Below, one piece after another: positions 45,955 to 58,784 of a stretch of 64,000 bases of DNA. The stretch comes from Clitoria ternatea. Its lineage: Eukaryota; Streptophyta; Magnoliopsida; Fabales; Fabaceae. The notes under the pieces were generated by a model, which had not been told where the DNA came from, searched no databases, and saw only the letters and a program-made list of their open reading frames with translations. Position 1 is the first letter of the stretch, and every line of letters starts with the position of its first letter. Made by a program: the position numbers and the translations under genes. The stretch lies in contig CM075669.1 of assembly GCA_037962975.1 (NCBI GenBank), positions 186,256,501 to 186,320,500 on the forward strand. Reading direction: 5' to 3'.

Positions 45955-48422
45955 ATCCACCCCACCTAAAAATAAATTTCGTCCTTGAAATTTAACCTCG
46001 ACACAAATCATAAGGCCACACTTCAGGCCACACACCAACAAGGTACAACGTCGTCATAAAATAGTATTAGACTTCCTAAAGCCCATCAAGACATGATCAT
46101 AATCATTTCTTTTTCCCAATTATAAAAATCTTCTACATCCAAGTGAGTCACATATAATCAATCGCAACTTATCCAACATAGAATACATCCACCACAAGTA
46201 GTTACAACCCTACACCTGCCCGGCCTACGTGTTGTTGCATCTGACATACAGGAAGGCGTCCCAATCCCGTAGTGGTTACCACAAACACATGAGGTCAACG
46301 CATAAGTGCACGTTGCCACAATATCTATGATATATAGAGTCATATCAGGACAAGTACTTCGTATTCCCATCGCTCACATCAACCACACTTACTCAAACTA
46401 CACTAACCCACACGTGACTTAGTGACAATTCTCACAAATCCATAACCAACATATTCATATATCATCGTCATTATACATTTAATTCGGTATAAATCATGTC
46501 ACACCAATCATCAAATATTAATTAACATCACCATAAATTGGTGTACCAACCATAGATTTCCAATCATCGCAGGATAAATACCCCATCATTGGGCTTCATC
46601 CATCCCGAAGTCATGATCAAATCGCCTAATAATCCTTTGTCTTATTCACACATCCTTGGCTATAAATCGATTCAAGCCTAAACGAGTCACCAAACTCACA
46701 TTAAGTATGTAACCTCAAGGTTATAATAGGACTCTCAATCATATAATAAGCTTCCACATCTTAGTGAACCTCTTCACTATTCACAACCAAAGTCCATAAA
46801 TTAGACGTATATCTCATATCGTATCACATCACTATGTGATGTCTATCATCATTATAGCACCTTTTAAACTAAAAAGGGAAGTAATAACATGATCAAATTC
46901 CATTTACCAACCCATATCCATATCAACTATACATCATGTCATAGTCTATAGCTATTCTCATGATCACAAATTCGAGGGTACATAATTTAGCCCAAAGTCA
47001 TACCATAAAATCATATATCATTGCCAACGTCAAATCATACCCTGAATTTCATCATTATTATTCATAAACTATTTAGGGGTTATATTCATTATTCGTATTC
47101 CATTACATATTGGCTCTAATCTTAACAACTTATTTCACAATTCATTTCGCTATGGCTCAACAATTCATAGGGTTTGGTCTATCACTAGACTTAGAAAGTC
47201 TAAGGGTTACTTAATACCCATTGTAGGATACTTCCACAATACACAACGTCATTAGACATGGCTCATAAAAATAACATAGAGCTTAGACCACCATATGGTC
47301 CAATTAAATCAATCATCCATAAAGTTTGATCATGCTAAATCATACCAAGTCAACTAGAGTTACTACATCTAGTAGTTCAAAATTAAATCGATCATTCACT
47401 CGGTTCACACATATCCAAAACTGAGATATAATCCCAATCATGTGCATACACAACTTTACATTTTATAATCTTATCCTTTATTCATGTTCCCAATCTACGG
47501 AGATACAACAATTCACTTGCATCGCATAATATATGGTTTTTATGCCAAAGAATATAAAATCCATCTTTCAAAATTAGCACAATTAATCATTTCAATTCAT
47601 CTCTCAACGATAACGTAATCAATCATTTTGTTCCATGAATACCCATATTAGGGAGTTCTTCCACTATCATTCATTCAATCAATTCTAGCATATGAACCAT
47701 TCACATTCAATAAGCATACTTTGGCTAAGAGCCACAAGTATGAGTCATGCAAGAAACCTAATCAATTAATTTAATTTTCAACATATAACAAGGTCTCAAC
47801 ATATATGGTCCATCACCATAGCAATTCATTTCTCAATACTTCCTATCCATGATCAATATAAGGCATAGGTCCATCATCAAATCAATTCGTAGTCAATATA
47901 TCATATTCATGATCACACATGGCATAAATTCATCATTATATTATTTCATACTCAATGTATCAATATCAAATGCATAATATCAATGTATTCGTCATTAGAA
48001 GGAAATAGTGTAAGAAACTTGGCCGAACTTACACAAACAACAATATCCATCACATTGAGGAATTCATCCATATATATTCAATCTCATGAATCAACTAAAA
48101 CCATCAATGAATATTTATGCTCTAGTAATGTATCATACACTTCAATGATAAATAAGCATATTTCCATGACCAACAGTCATAGCTCAATAACATTAATTCT
48201 TACGGAATTAATGGGCAATCGACGCCCTATCATAAACCCAACCTTAGGCAATAACTTTCATAAGTCCATATAGGGCAACTACATTCCAATGATCACCAAA
48301 AATGTTTAATAATTGAGCAATTATGCTCCAAACATCCATAATACTAATTCATCGCAGAGCAACCATGCTCTGATAATAACCAATAACTCTAATTCAGAGC
48401 AAAATACGCTCTGATACCAGCT
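45955..48422 (-). other. Element B interior, non-coding
   Basis: About 2.5 kb without gag-pol motifs on either strand. It shares blocks with the interior of A, for example 46190-46340 against 6115-6300. Near the primer site it has hairpins AGAGCA-ACCA-TGCTCT (48356-48371) and GAGCA-ATTA-TGCTC (48315-48328). It ends next to the 3' LTR with the polypurine tract (+ strand CCACCCCACCT). Confidence 0.75.
48408..48419 (-). other. Primer-binding site of element B, initiator tRNA-Met type
   Basis: TGGTATCAGAGC on the - strand, 3 nt from the LTR end at 48423. Its CAGAGC can pair with GCTCTG lying 7 nt downstream. Confidence 0.85.
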
Positions 48423-48999
48423 TGTCACAACCCGATTTTCTGGACCTGAATCCTGATGTAATCAATATAATAATTAATAAAAATGTGAATAAATTTTTCG
48501 TGTTAAAAATAATTTCAAAACACCACAAGGATTACATCAAGACCCGAACCACAGAAAACCGAAGAGTGAGATTTAATAATTTATGAACTGGATCGCTAAT
48601 CAAAAATGCCCACATATGTATACAAAATAATTTGAGTTTACAGCAAAAGAAGAATATGTATACAGGGCACCCGCCTAGTTCCATATATGAAGATATGGAA
48701 AAAGGCTCAACCAATCATGCAATTTCATAATATAAGCCTATTAGGCCATAATCGACTACGCACCTGAATCGTAATCATACATCATCAATTATAAGTAGCC
48801 TCTACTTGAGACATCCCTCACCAAATAGTATCAATTCAAATTTCATCATCATTAATATATATTATTATAACCATTCATTTGTACATTAAGCAATACATAT
48901 TCACAAAGCATCCATGATCAATATCATCATTCATAATTTAATTCATTACAACATATTTAAGGATCGCTGCCGGCCAAGGCTTTCGTTACAACTATTTAC

Positions 49000-49048
49000 C
49001 TTCCTCAAAAACTTTAGCTCAAAAGCATACTCTCATCCCATGACAACC
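49000..49048 (-). other. Exon-like island 2 in B 5' LTR
   Basis: 49 nt on the - strand after TGATGCAG and before GTAAATAG, containing CATGGGATGAG. Confidence 0.5.
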
Positions 49049-49499
49049 CTGCATCACAATGCTAAAAAGGATACAACATGGGAGAGTGAGTTATATATTC
49101 AAAATGATAAAGATAAATACATTGTGATTATGTGTACATGCAATCAACCAACATGTGTGCTTTGCTATTAATCATCAATCCATTATTGAACCATCATCAA
49201 GATATTATCTTAGGCATACAAGCCTCATTATTCATAATTCATGTCAAGCACAAGCACAAGCACATACAAATTCACATAGCCCTACATCATTATGGGCATT
49301 CACAATTTTCATCATTAAGTTATTTAAATCTTTAATCAATTAACACTCTCTCAAGAGGTTCTCATCTCTGTTTGGTCATCTCCATCTCAAATGCCATGCA
49401 CCTATGGCTAATGCATATGTCAACTATTTAATGCATATGTAATGGATCCATTTCAATCACCCATGCGCATATGGTATCTCAAGTGATCGCAACCACTTA

Positions 49500-49920
49500 A
49501 ATTTAATCTTATATTGGTTTCCCGCCATGCATGGGGTACTCCCCTTTCATAACCCTGCAAGGCTTTCTTCATGATCGTAACCAAGTTTCATTCATTTCAC
49601 ATTAGTTTGCCACCACACATAGGGTACTCCTTTCATAGTCCCGCAAGACCAATTTCATTTTTACATACTGCTAATCGCAACCACCTTCATCATGTCACAT
49701 CGGTTTCCCGCCACGCATAGGGTACTCCCCTCATAGAATCCCGCAAGATCTTTATCATTTTAATATTCGTGATCGCAACCACGTTCATCATTCTCAACAT
49801 ACTGGTGATCGCAACCACTTTTATTCATTCACATATTGGTTTCTCGCCATGCATGGGGTACTCCCTTCATATAGTCCCGCAAGACCATTCACTATGATCG
49901 CAACCACATAATCAATGTTA
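49500..49920 (-). repeat. GATCGCAACCAC interspersed array (B LTR)
   Basis: Five or more imperfect units combining GATCGCAACCAC, TTTCCCGCCACGCATAGGG-like and CCCGCAAGA blocks (as read on the + strand). It occupies the LTR position of the 68-bp array in A; C has a related set at 56350-56830. Confidence 0.75.
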
Positions 49921-51005
49921 TGCCATGCCATGAATGCAAAAATGCAATAATGCATATGCCAATCTTAACCTCGCAAGGATTCCTTACCCTCTCATTTAGG
50001 GGTATATTATATATTTAGTTTTGTCATCATTGGCATGTAATTAATCACAAGGCCCCTCAAGGCACAACATTCACATTTTCATAAATCCATACATGGTAAT
50101 CATAGTATATCAATCATCATAGCATTAATCCATGCATGGAAACCAATAAGGTATTTCAGAACATACATTCAGCAGTTACCATTGCATCTCATACATATGA
50201 GTTAATACTTCCATTAATCATAATGGCATCACAATCAACAATAATAATCATCACCACTTATTTCAAGGGCATGTTCAACAACGACATCCCTTTTCATTCA
50301 ACATTAACATTTATCATTCAGTACGTGTGGCATCATCCACTTTTAATCATCATCAACATCATATCAAATTCATTGATTTACACAACCCATTGCTATTCAA
50401 TTGTCCCCTCATTAATTTCATCATCACATAAGGTGTGCCATATAACCATATCATTTACTTTTTATCATGATTCATAATATATCAATAGTGGTGAAGCATA
50501 CATGTATTCATAACATAGTATAGGCATACACATACCTTGCCAAGGTCTTAAGCCATTCCCCAAATCACCACTAAGACACTTCTATACATGTACCCTTAAT
50601 GAAATCACTTGTTTTTACATAATAAAAAGGGTTTTGGGCAATAATGAACCCATGACAAATTTGAACATGGAGACATGAGAAAGGTTCACTTTTAGTCTCA
50701 AAAATAGGGGGACATGTCACAATTATCATCTATTAGTCCCAATTTGGAATCATAAAAAGTTGGGTTCAAAACCCTCTTAAACTTGAGTTTTACAATGTAG
50801 TGGGTCTGATATTTTACGCCTTATGAGAGTTAGGAAACTCCAATTAAGGTAAGAATAATTTTATCACCTCTGTAACATTATTGTCTATAACTTTCATGTA
50901 GAAGTCAAAGGCCAAAAATGTCATTAAGATGCCCAAACGGGCCAAAAACAGCAAAGGGATTACAGCAGTTGGAGAAACAACATAACAGTGGTCATAACAG
51001 GGCCA

Positions 51006-51304
51006 AGAATCGATTCAGCCCTTGCATGAATCGATTCATGCATCCTAAAAGCCCCAAAATTGACAAACAGAGGGGTGTGAATTGATTCACTCCCCTATGA
51101 ATTGATTCATGCGTGCCTAGACCCAAAACACTGGAAACAGAGGACCTTGAATCGATTCAAACCCCGTATAAATCAATTCAAGCATTGGAAAATTAAGGAA
51201 CAGTAAATCCAATGAGTCATTAATCGATGCAAGCCTTTGTATGAATCGATTCAAGCCCATCCAGTATCCTTTTATCGATTCAAACACTGTGAATCGATTC
51301 ATGA
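51006..51304 (-). repeat. Dyad array, TGAATCGATTCA type (B 5' LTR)
   Basis: Ten copies. One, at 51023-51042, extends to a perfect 20-bp palindrome, TGCATGAATCGATTCATGCA. Confidence 0.9.
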
Positions 51305-51969
51305 CAGCACAGACCCCTTTTTATGCAGAAAAAGCCATATTTTTAAACTTCTAATCCCCTAACTTTTTCATATGAATTCCAATGCGCACCAAATTTTAAC
51401 ACCAACTTATATATATTATTTGTGACGTGGGCCACCGGCCGCACTCAAAAATTCCCAAAAACGAGGGGCTTATACGCATAAATGTGTTTTACCCATTTTG
51501 AGGCACTTTTGTGCAACTCAAGCACCTATTCTCAATGGAATTGGCCCATTCCAATTCCTACAAGTCATAAACTACATATATAGGCTATTGGAACTATCAC
51601 ATGCCATCAAAATCACATAACACTCAATTTGACTCTAAGTTCCTTGATTATGCATTATCCTTCAATATTATCATCACCACCATCACAATGGCTATCATAT
51701 TCAATGACAAGTGTTCACATGAAATCCTTATTTCTCAAGACATGTACTTCATCCGCTCAAGGATGGTTCATCAATAACACATCATTCCTATCAAAGGGAT
51801 AGTTACACATTCATCATTAACATATATACACATATATCATTTTCAATAGCCAATAATTTGCCATTTACATCATTTTATTATAAACATGCAAGGCAAGCAT
51901 GAGTATCATGATATACATAGATCACTAATTATTCTACTCATGCATTTGGAATGTAAACTCCTTTCCTAC

Positions 51970-52034
51970 CTCGAGGGGAGACCCGTAATGACCTGTATGT
52001 TCTAAACATTCTGCCGCATAATCCGGAACACAAT
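51970..52034 (-). other. Exon-like island 1 in B 5' LTR
   Basis: 65 nt on the - strand between GGTGTAG and CCTCGAG | GTAGGAAAGG. Confidence 0.5.
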
Positions 52035-53531
52035 CTACACCAATACACACATATGCATTCATACAATCAATAAGCCATCTCAAGGCATTCCTTACAAATT
52101 CTAAATAATGATTTACATATCATAAGGCTTGTGAACAAGTTCTAAACTTGTCAAAATACCAATTTATACCATTGTGTTTGGCTTTGGGAATTCCTTTCCC
52201 GTAACCAAGATTCTCTAAATCTAAAAGGTTTAACCATACCCAATTACAACAACATCACATTCATCCCTTATCTAAAATGCCTTCCATATTACCTCAATCA
52301 TTCAAATTTCACCACAATCATTATGACCTTAATGTTCACATTCATTCTTACACATTTCATAACAACACCTATTTATAGGTTTCACCATCAATGGTTCTCT
52401 ACCATTTTAATCTACCCTCAACCTTAAACATCATTCATCCTTCTTCAATTTAATCCTCCTAGTCACAATATATACATTTTCCTAAATCTTAGGGTCAAGA
52501 TTCTTTAAAATTTGATAACCATCATTCTAACATTCTCATTGTTCAAGCTCCCCTAACAATACCTCAACATCAACAATCAATATTACCCATTCAAAAACTC
52601 ATTCTCATATGTATATAATCATTCCAATATTAATGTCATAATTTTCTCATCAATTTCCTAAAGCCCCAAAATTCTAATTTCTAGGGTTTTCATCAAAATC
52701 CACCATCATCAACTCCAACCATTTATATGCATCCATAGGCTAGCAACAATGTATCCCATTCATTATCAACAACAACAATAAATCCCAAGGATTATCCAAC
52801 CTAGGGTTTTGGTTCTACATATCTTTATTCATCAAAACAACATCTAACCTACCATTACAATACCTCAATAACTCAAAAACCAAAAACAAAAGCCATTGGT
52901 GTTCAAAAATCATACCTCTCCTCCAAGCCCAAAGGTGAATACGAAAATGAGAGAAAGAGAAGAGGAGATGAGCCAATCTTTGCCTCCATGTCCAATACAA
53001 GCTTCATAAACCCAAGGGATCCTGTCGATTTTGGGTGGAAATGGTCATGGGTGGTGGTGGTCTCATTTGGCAAGAGAACGGAATGGAGAAGAAGAAGAAA
53101 ATGAAGTGTTTTGGGAGGGAGAGGAAGCTACCAAAAATAGAAAGAAGAGAGAGGGGAGGTCATGGGAAAAATGAGAAGGAGAGTAGGGATTTTTATTTTA
53201 AGTTTTGCCCTTCATTAAAGTTTCACCATTTTATGACAAACATGATCTTAGTTCAGGCTCAATACTTTATCCAAAAATTATTCCAAAGATATATTCGGAT
53301 TCCCAATAATATTCTTAACAGCCCTGACTAACAGCATCTCAATCGGAGATACTTGGTCTGACACCCATATTTTAACCGGGTGAAATTTTAGCTCCTTAAA
53401 TCTCAATAAATTATAAATATCCATAATAAATCCTAATTTAATTATTTCCAAATTTTTGGGACATAAATCAACTCATATATAATTATTTATTCTCCTCAAT
53501 TAATCATTTTTATAAATTTCAGGATATTACA

Positions 53532-54020
53532 TTTGTAGTGCAGAGTAGTTAATTAGAATAACATAAATTGAATGAGGAAAAAAAATGAGTAGGTAATATA
53601 ATAAGGGAGATTTATTTTCACCCCCAATTAATTGGTAGTACAATTGATTTGGCATATACTGCGTAAATTCTTGTGAGGACCCGTTTCTATTATTCTGTGT
53701 CTATTGTATTTTGAATAACAGGGTCATGATACACAATTAAGTTAGAATAAGGATTAAATATATTCTAAACACAATTAAGGCAAGATAATTAATAATGTTT
53801 GACAGCTCTAATTAATTGCTGCTATAGTTGATGTGCCATTTTCTACATAAATGAGTGCGTATAAGATTTACCAAATCCGAGGTTGTGCAAAGATGAGCAA
53901 AAGTAATGATTTCCATGCATTAATTGTATTCGGTGAATTAAATTTTGATTGTGCAGCTGACCATTTGTTTTGTTATAAATAGGAAATGTTGAATTATCTT
54001 TGATTGGTATAATTTATAGT
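53532..54020. other. AT-rich spacer between B and the protease-like fragment
   Basis: No gene or repeat recognised. It may hold upstream intron or promoter sequence of the broken gene that follows. Confidence 0.4.
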
Positions 54021-55212
54021 ATCCTTCTTTGGTTCCTGATTTAATAGTGTGTAATCTGAAAATAGATTTATTTGGAAATGTTGTAACTTTAGCAAACACT
54101 GATGTTGGTAGTAGACCACATGTCCATTACCCTTCTAATTTTGTTGATGATCTTATCGATTATGTTAGACAGCTATCAGACAGAATCAATCATGCTAAGA
54201 CCAACATAAACTAGATGAAAATTGAAAATAAAAACCTGAAAAATGGCAATGTCAATGCTCCCTTACGTGATAGGGAAGGAAGCATTCCAAAGTCTGGTAG
54301 TTCAACAAACAGATGTGACAAAACAACTGGAAAATAAAGGCAACATCAAGGATAAAGGAAAGGCTAAAGTTGGTGAAAAAGAGTTCAACATAGATGCATA
54401 TTTGGTTGACCCTGTATCAGATGAAGTGATTGTGTTGGATGTTGTGGACCCTTTAAGGACGGTGGTGATAAAGGGAGACAGGTTAGGATTAACGTAAATG
54501 CAACTCCCACAAACTCCTTGTCTGGAGGATGTGTTTCTACAAGGACACCCTTAAATGTTACGACACCATGAAAGGTTATAGTTAATATAGTAGTTTGTGT
54601 TACAATGTGTATAAAAAATTGTTGTATTTTGTTGGTTTAAGTTAATAAGTAATACATTATTTTTTGTAGGACAAAAAAAGGAATGAAGGGCTAGGCAAGA
54701 GAAGTATTATCTTTTGTGAACTTGAACCAAGTCCCAAAACCCCAAAGATAACCATTTCATCAAGTGAGATATATGCAAAAGTTGTTCCCCCTATCGTTAG
54801 CATGAGTAAGATTTCAAGAACATCGTCCACCCTCAATAGTCCACCGTTAGCACCCAAATGCAGAAGCAATGTCCCTAAAAGAGTGATTGGTTACATTCTA
54901 TCGAAGGTATTAATTTGAAAATTTTATTTTTGCATAAATAATGACATTGCCTTGTTAACTTTGTTTTTATTTATAACTGATGAAGCATTTAAAGAGTAAT
55001 TTCAAAATAATTATTGACTACAGGTTGAATAAGGAAGAACTGAAAACTACATACTATATATTGGGGTTTGCACTAGATGCGAGGTAAATATGTGATATAT
55101 TTTTTATTGTGGTGTGATTGTCATTCATAGTAACTAATCCTTTGTTAAAATAGTAACGTCATCTATTCTAGACAGAATGTAATACTTAGTAGAGGAGATT
55201 TTCTAAGTCTTA
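54021..55212 (+). pseudogene. Broken spliced gene fragment, probable Ulp1-like protease relative
   Basis: Several exon-like open stretches carry matching splice signals. 54021-54490 holds readable but interrupted protein in two frames. Exon 54670-54906 (after GTAG, before GTATTA) reads GKRSIIFCELEPSPKTPK and further. Exon 54986-55083 contains LNKEELKTTYYILGFALDA and ends before GTAAAT. Exon 55154 onward joins it in phase (AG + T) and reads NVILSRGDFLSLM, where element C cuts it at 55213. A YIxGxxLDxS ... RGDFLSLM arrangement resembles the start of plant Ulp1 (SUMO protease-like) C48 domains, which also travel on MULE transposons. The catalytic His/Asp/Cys part is not in the window. Family assignment is tentative. 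Confidence 0.4.
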
Positions 55213-55859
55213 TGTCACACCCCGGTTTCCCGGACCCGAATCCCGATGTAATCAAGATAATTAATTAATAAAAATATGGATAAATTTTTCACGTTTAGAA
55301 TATTTCCAAAACACCTCAGCGATTACATCAAGACCCAAACCACAAAAAACTAAAGAGTGAGATTTAAGAAATTATAACTAGATCGTAAGATACATCGCCT
55401 ATATGTGTATACAAAAATAATAGAGTTTACAGCGGAAGAAGAATGTGTATACAGGGCGCACGCCTAGTCCCATATATGAAGATATGAGAAAAGGCTCGAC
55501 AAGGCATGCAATTACATAACTTAAGCCTATTAGGCCACAACTAAGCAAGCATCCAAATATCATTCATTGCCTTTTGTGAAATTCAACCTCAATCCATGTA
55601 TTGTCAATACTTGTACATATACAAAAGGACTACATGTCCAACATCACTTCATCCATCAAAATAGGCAGAAATTCCAATATCCCAAATATCAATACATCAT
55701 TCACTTATATATTAAGCATACATCCACAATATGCATTACAAAAGATGGCTATATACATATCCACAAGTCACTATTTATCAACATCAACATGCATAATTAA
55801 TTCATTACATAATATTTAACAACTGCTGCCGGCCAAGGCATTCTGTTACCACTATTTAC

Positions 55860-55907
55860 CTTCTCCAAAAGCTTTACTTTAAAATATATCCTCATCCCAT
55901 GATATTC
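55860..55907 (-). other. Exon-like island 2 in element C
   Basis: 48 nt on the - strand after AATGCAG and before GTAAATAG, again with CATGGGATGAG. Confidence 0.5.
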
Positions 55908-56349
55908 CTGCATTACAATTCTAAAAAGGAGACAACATGGTAGAGTGAGTTATAATTCAAAATGACGAATTTAAATACATTGTGATCATGTGTACATGTA
56001 TACAAACAACATGTGTGCTTTGCAATAAAATCATCAATTTATTAAATAACCATCATCAAGATATCATCTTAGGCATACAAGTCTCATTATTCACATCTCA
56101 TAGCAAGCACATACACAAGCACATACACATTCACATTCACATTACCCTCATCATCTTGGGCCATCACAATTGTTCATCATCAAATCTTTACATCTTTAAT
56201 CACTTATTACTCTCAAGAGGTTATCATCTTTCTTTGGTCATCTCTATCTCAAATGCCATATACCTATGGCTAATGCATATGTCAGACTATTTAATGCATA
56301 TACAATGGATTCATTTCAAAACAATTTATATAACCCATGCACACATGGT

Positions 56350-56830
56350 TTCTCAAGTGATCGCAACCTCTTATAATCAATCAAGCATATGTCCCCCACG
56401 CAAGGGTCCATTTCATAGAATTTCACAGGATCTTTATCATTGTGATCGCAACCACATTCATCATTCTCATATTGGTCTCCCCCACGCATAGGGTTCTCCC
56501 TTTCATATAGTCCTGCAAGACTTTCATCATTTCAATATATTGGTGATCGCAACCACCTTTATTCATTCACATACCGGTTCCCCCATGCATAGGGTACTCC
56601 CCTCATATAGTCCCGCAAGACTTTTCAATTCAATATTCCCGTGATTGCAACACGTTCATTCATTTCCCCCACGCAAGGGTACTCTTTCTCATATAGTCCT
56701 ACAAGACCTTTCAATTCAATATTCTCGTGATCGCAACCACATTAATTTATTTCCCCACGCAAGGGTACTATTTCTCATATAGTGTCGCAAGACCTTTCAT
56801 TGTGATCGTAACCATATTCAAGATGCTATT
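56350..56830 (-). repeat. GATCGCAACCAC interspersed array (element C)
   Basis: Five to six imperfect units of GTGATCGCAACCAC, CCCCACGCATAGGG-like and TAGTCCCGCAAGAC-like blocks (as read on the + strand), related to those in B. Confidence 0.75.
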
Positions 56831-57905
56831 CCATGCATGCCATGAATGCAATAATGCAACAATGCACATGCTAAATCTTAACCTTGCAAAGATCTCTCAC
56901 CCACTCACTTAGGGTACATATTTATTTTTTACATTTAGCAATACAATTAGTGGTACGCAACCAATTTCAAAAGACCCTCAAGGCCTACCATTCACATAAT
57001 TTGCATTACAATGGCTAAGAAATCACATTGACATCAATCCACGCATGACAATCAAAAAGCAAGTCAATCCTCACAACATTAATCCACGCATGGAAACCAA
57101 CAAGGCATATTAATAAGTATATTTCAAATTCATATCACCATACACTTGCTAATACAATTTGAATTACACATACAAGATCACACTTGTATCAACCACAATG
57201 GCATCGCAATCATCAATAATAACAATCACCATTTGATCAAGGGTATGTTCAACAACAATATCCCTTTTCATTCAACATCAATATTCATTATTCAACATGT
57301 GTGGTAACATACATACACCCACAACAACACTTATCTTTATTCATGATCAACATTTTCCATCAAGTATGATTTTAACTCATAATTGCAAGTTCATCTTGCA
57401 TCAATTATAATTGTCAACAATATTCGTCTTTGTTCATTATCGACATCATCCCAATTCATCGCTTATAATAACACATTGTCATTCAATTGTCCCCCATTAG
57501 TCTCATCATTAATCAAAGGTGTGTCATACAACCACATCATTTAACTTCTACCATCATTCATCATAACATATCAATAGTGGTGGAGCATACATGTTTTTAT
57601 AACATGACATAGACACACATATACCTTGCCAAAGCCATAAGCCATTCTCAATCACCATTAAGACACACCACAATCATCTACCCTTAATACAATCTCTTAT
57701 TTCTTTGTATAATAAAAAAGGTTTTGGACATTAACAAACACTTGGCAACTTTCAAACACCAAGTTATATGAGGGACATGACAATATTATCATGCATTGAT
57801 TGCTAAATTATATTAAAAATGTGTACAATCGACTGCATATGCGTGTCATGACTCAACGACACCAAACAGTACCAAAACATAGTGAAAATTTGCCAATAAC
57901 ACACC

Positions 57906-58117
57906 ATGAATCAATTCAAGACTCGTGTGAATCGATTCATGTGAATTGGAAGTTGTGAACAGTGAAAATAGAACCTCTTAAATCGATTCAATACTCGTGT
58001 GAATCGATTCAAGCCATTCCAGTAGCTCCTGAATCGATTCAAGGGGATGTGTGAATTGATTCAAGCAACTCCAGTAGCTCATGAATCGATTCAAGGGAAC
58101 CATGAATCAATTCATGA
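57906..58117 (-). repeat. Dyad array, TGAATCGATTCA type (element C)
   Basis: Eight copies, several perfect. Confidence 0.88.
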
Positions 58118-58699
58118 CAGCAAATCTGCTGCATAATGCAGAAATTGCACAATTTCCCAACTTCCAACCACCCTAACTCTTTCATATGGATTCCAATGGC
58201 CACCAAACTTTAACACCACCCAATATACATCATTTATGACGTGTAGCCACTGGCCGCACTCAAAAATTCCCAAAAATAAGGGACTTATGCGTAGAAATGC
58301 GTCTAGCCTATTTTAAGGTCATTTTGTGCAACTCAAGGGCCAATTCTCAATGGAATTAGCCCATTCCAGTTTCTACAAGTTCTAAATCATGCATAGGTGC
58401 TATTGAAACTATTTCGTGGCATCCAAACATAGTAGAACTCAATATAGCCCTACCAGTTCCTTAGTTTTGCATGAACATCATAAACACAACCTGTGACATC
58501 CTAAATTAATTTACATTTATTGTTATTCGTTTTATTAAAATTCATGATAACTTTTTTTCATGATTAAATAATTTAATTATATCATAATTTAAGAAAATAT
58601 TTATTTTTACCAAAAAGTTCCAAAACTATAATTATAAAACCATTTGAAAGTGTAAAACATCATTTAAATTAAAAATCTAGAATTTTAGAAATAGAGGGC

Positions 58700-58784
58700 C
58701 TGACGCTACGCGTCAGTCCCGCGCTATGCGTGAGCTCCCCTACACAGCTCTGACGCTGCGTGCCAGGCTGATGCTACGCGTCAG
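58700..58784 (-). repeat. Dyad array, CTGACGC-TAC-GCGTCAG type (D, 3' part)
   Basis: One perfect copy at 58700-58716 and about three diverged copies. Confidence 0.8.

Larger units (their letters stand above)
23150..53531 (-). mobile_element. Element B: LARD-like retrotransposon with a nested Ogre element
   Basis: On the - strand the order is 5' LTR (53531 down to 48423), primer site (48408-48419), non-coding interior (48422 to 45955), polypurine tract, and 3' LTR (45954 downwards). The 3' LTR is interrupted by the Ogre element at 23247-43497 and resumes at 23150-23246. There homology to the 5' LTR stops abruptly against element H, so about half of the 3' LTR is missing. Removing the Ogre element and one ACTCC copy restores sequence nearly identical to 51045-51115 in the 5' LTR. 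No gag or pol is present. Confidence 0.8.
48423..53531 (-). repeat. Element B 5' LTR (5109 bp)
   Basis: On the - strand it starts TGTAATATCC at 53531 and ends GGGTTGTGACA at 48423. It contains a leader-like zone (about 52900-53230), island 1 (51970-52034), the dyad array (51006-51304), a GATCGCAACCAC array (about 49500-49920) and island 2 (49000-49048). No coding frame is convincing. Confidence 0.85.

Noticed and set aside
51006..51304. Regularly spaced TGAATCGATTCA copies as a CRISPR-like array
   Set aside because: Plant LTR context, imperfect 12-bp units, irregular spacing, no associated genes.
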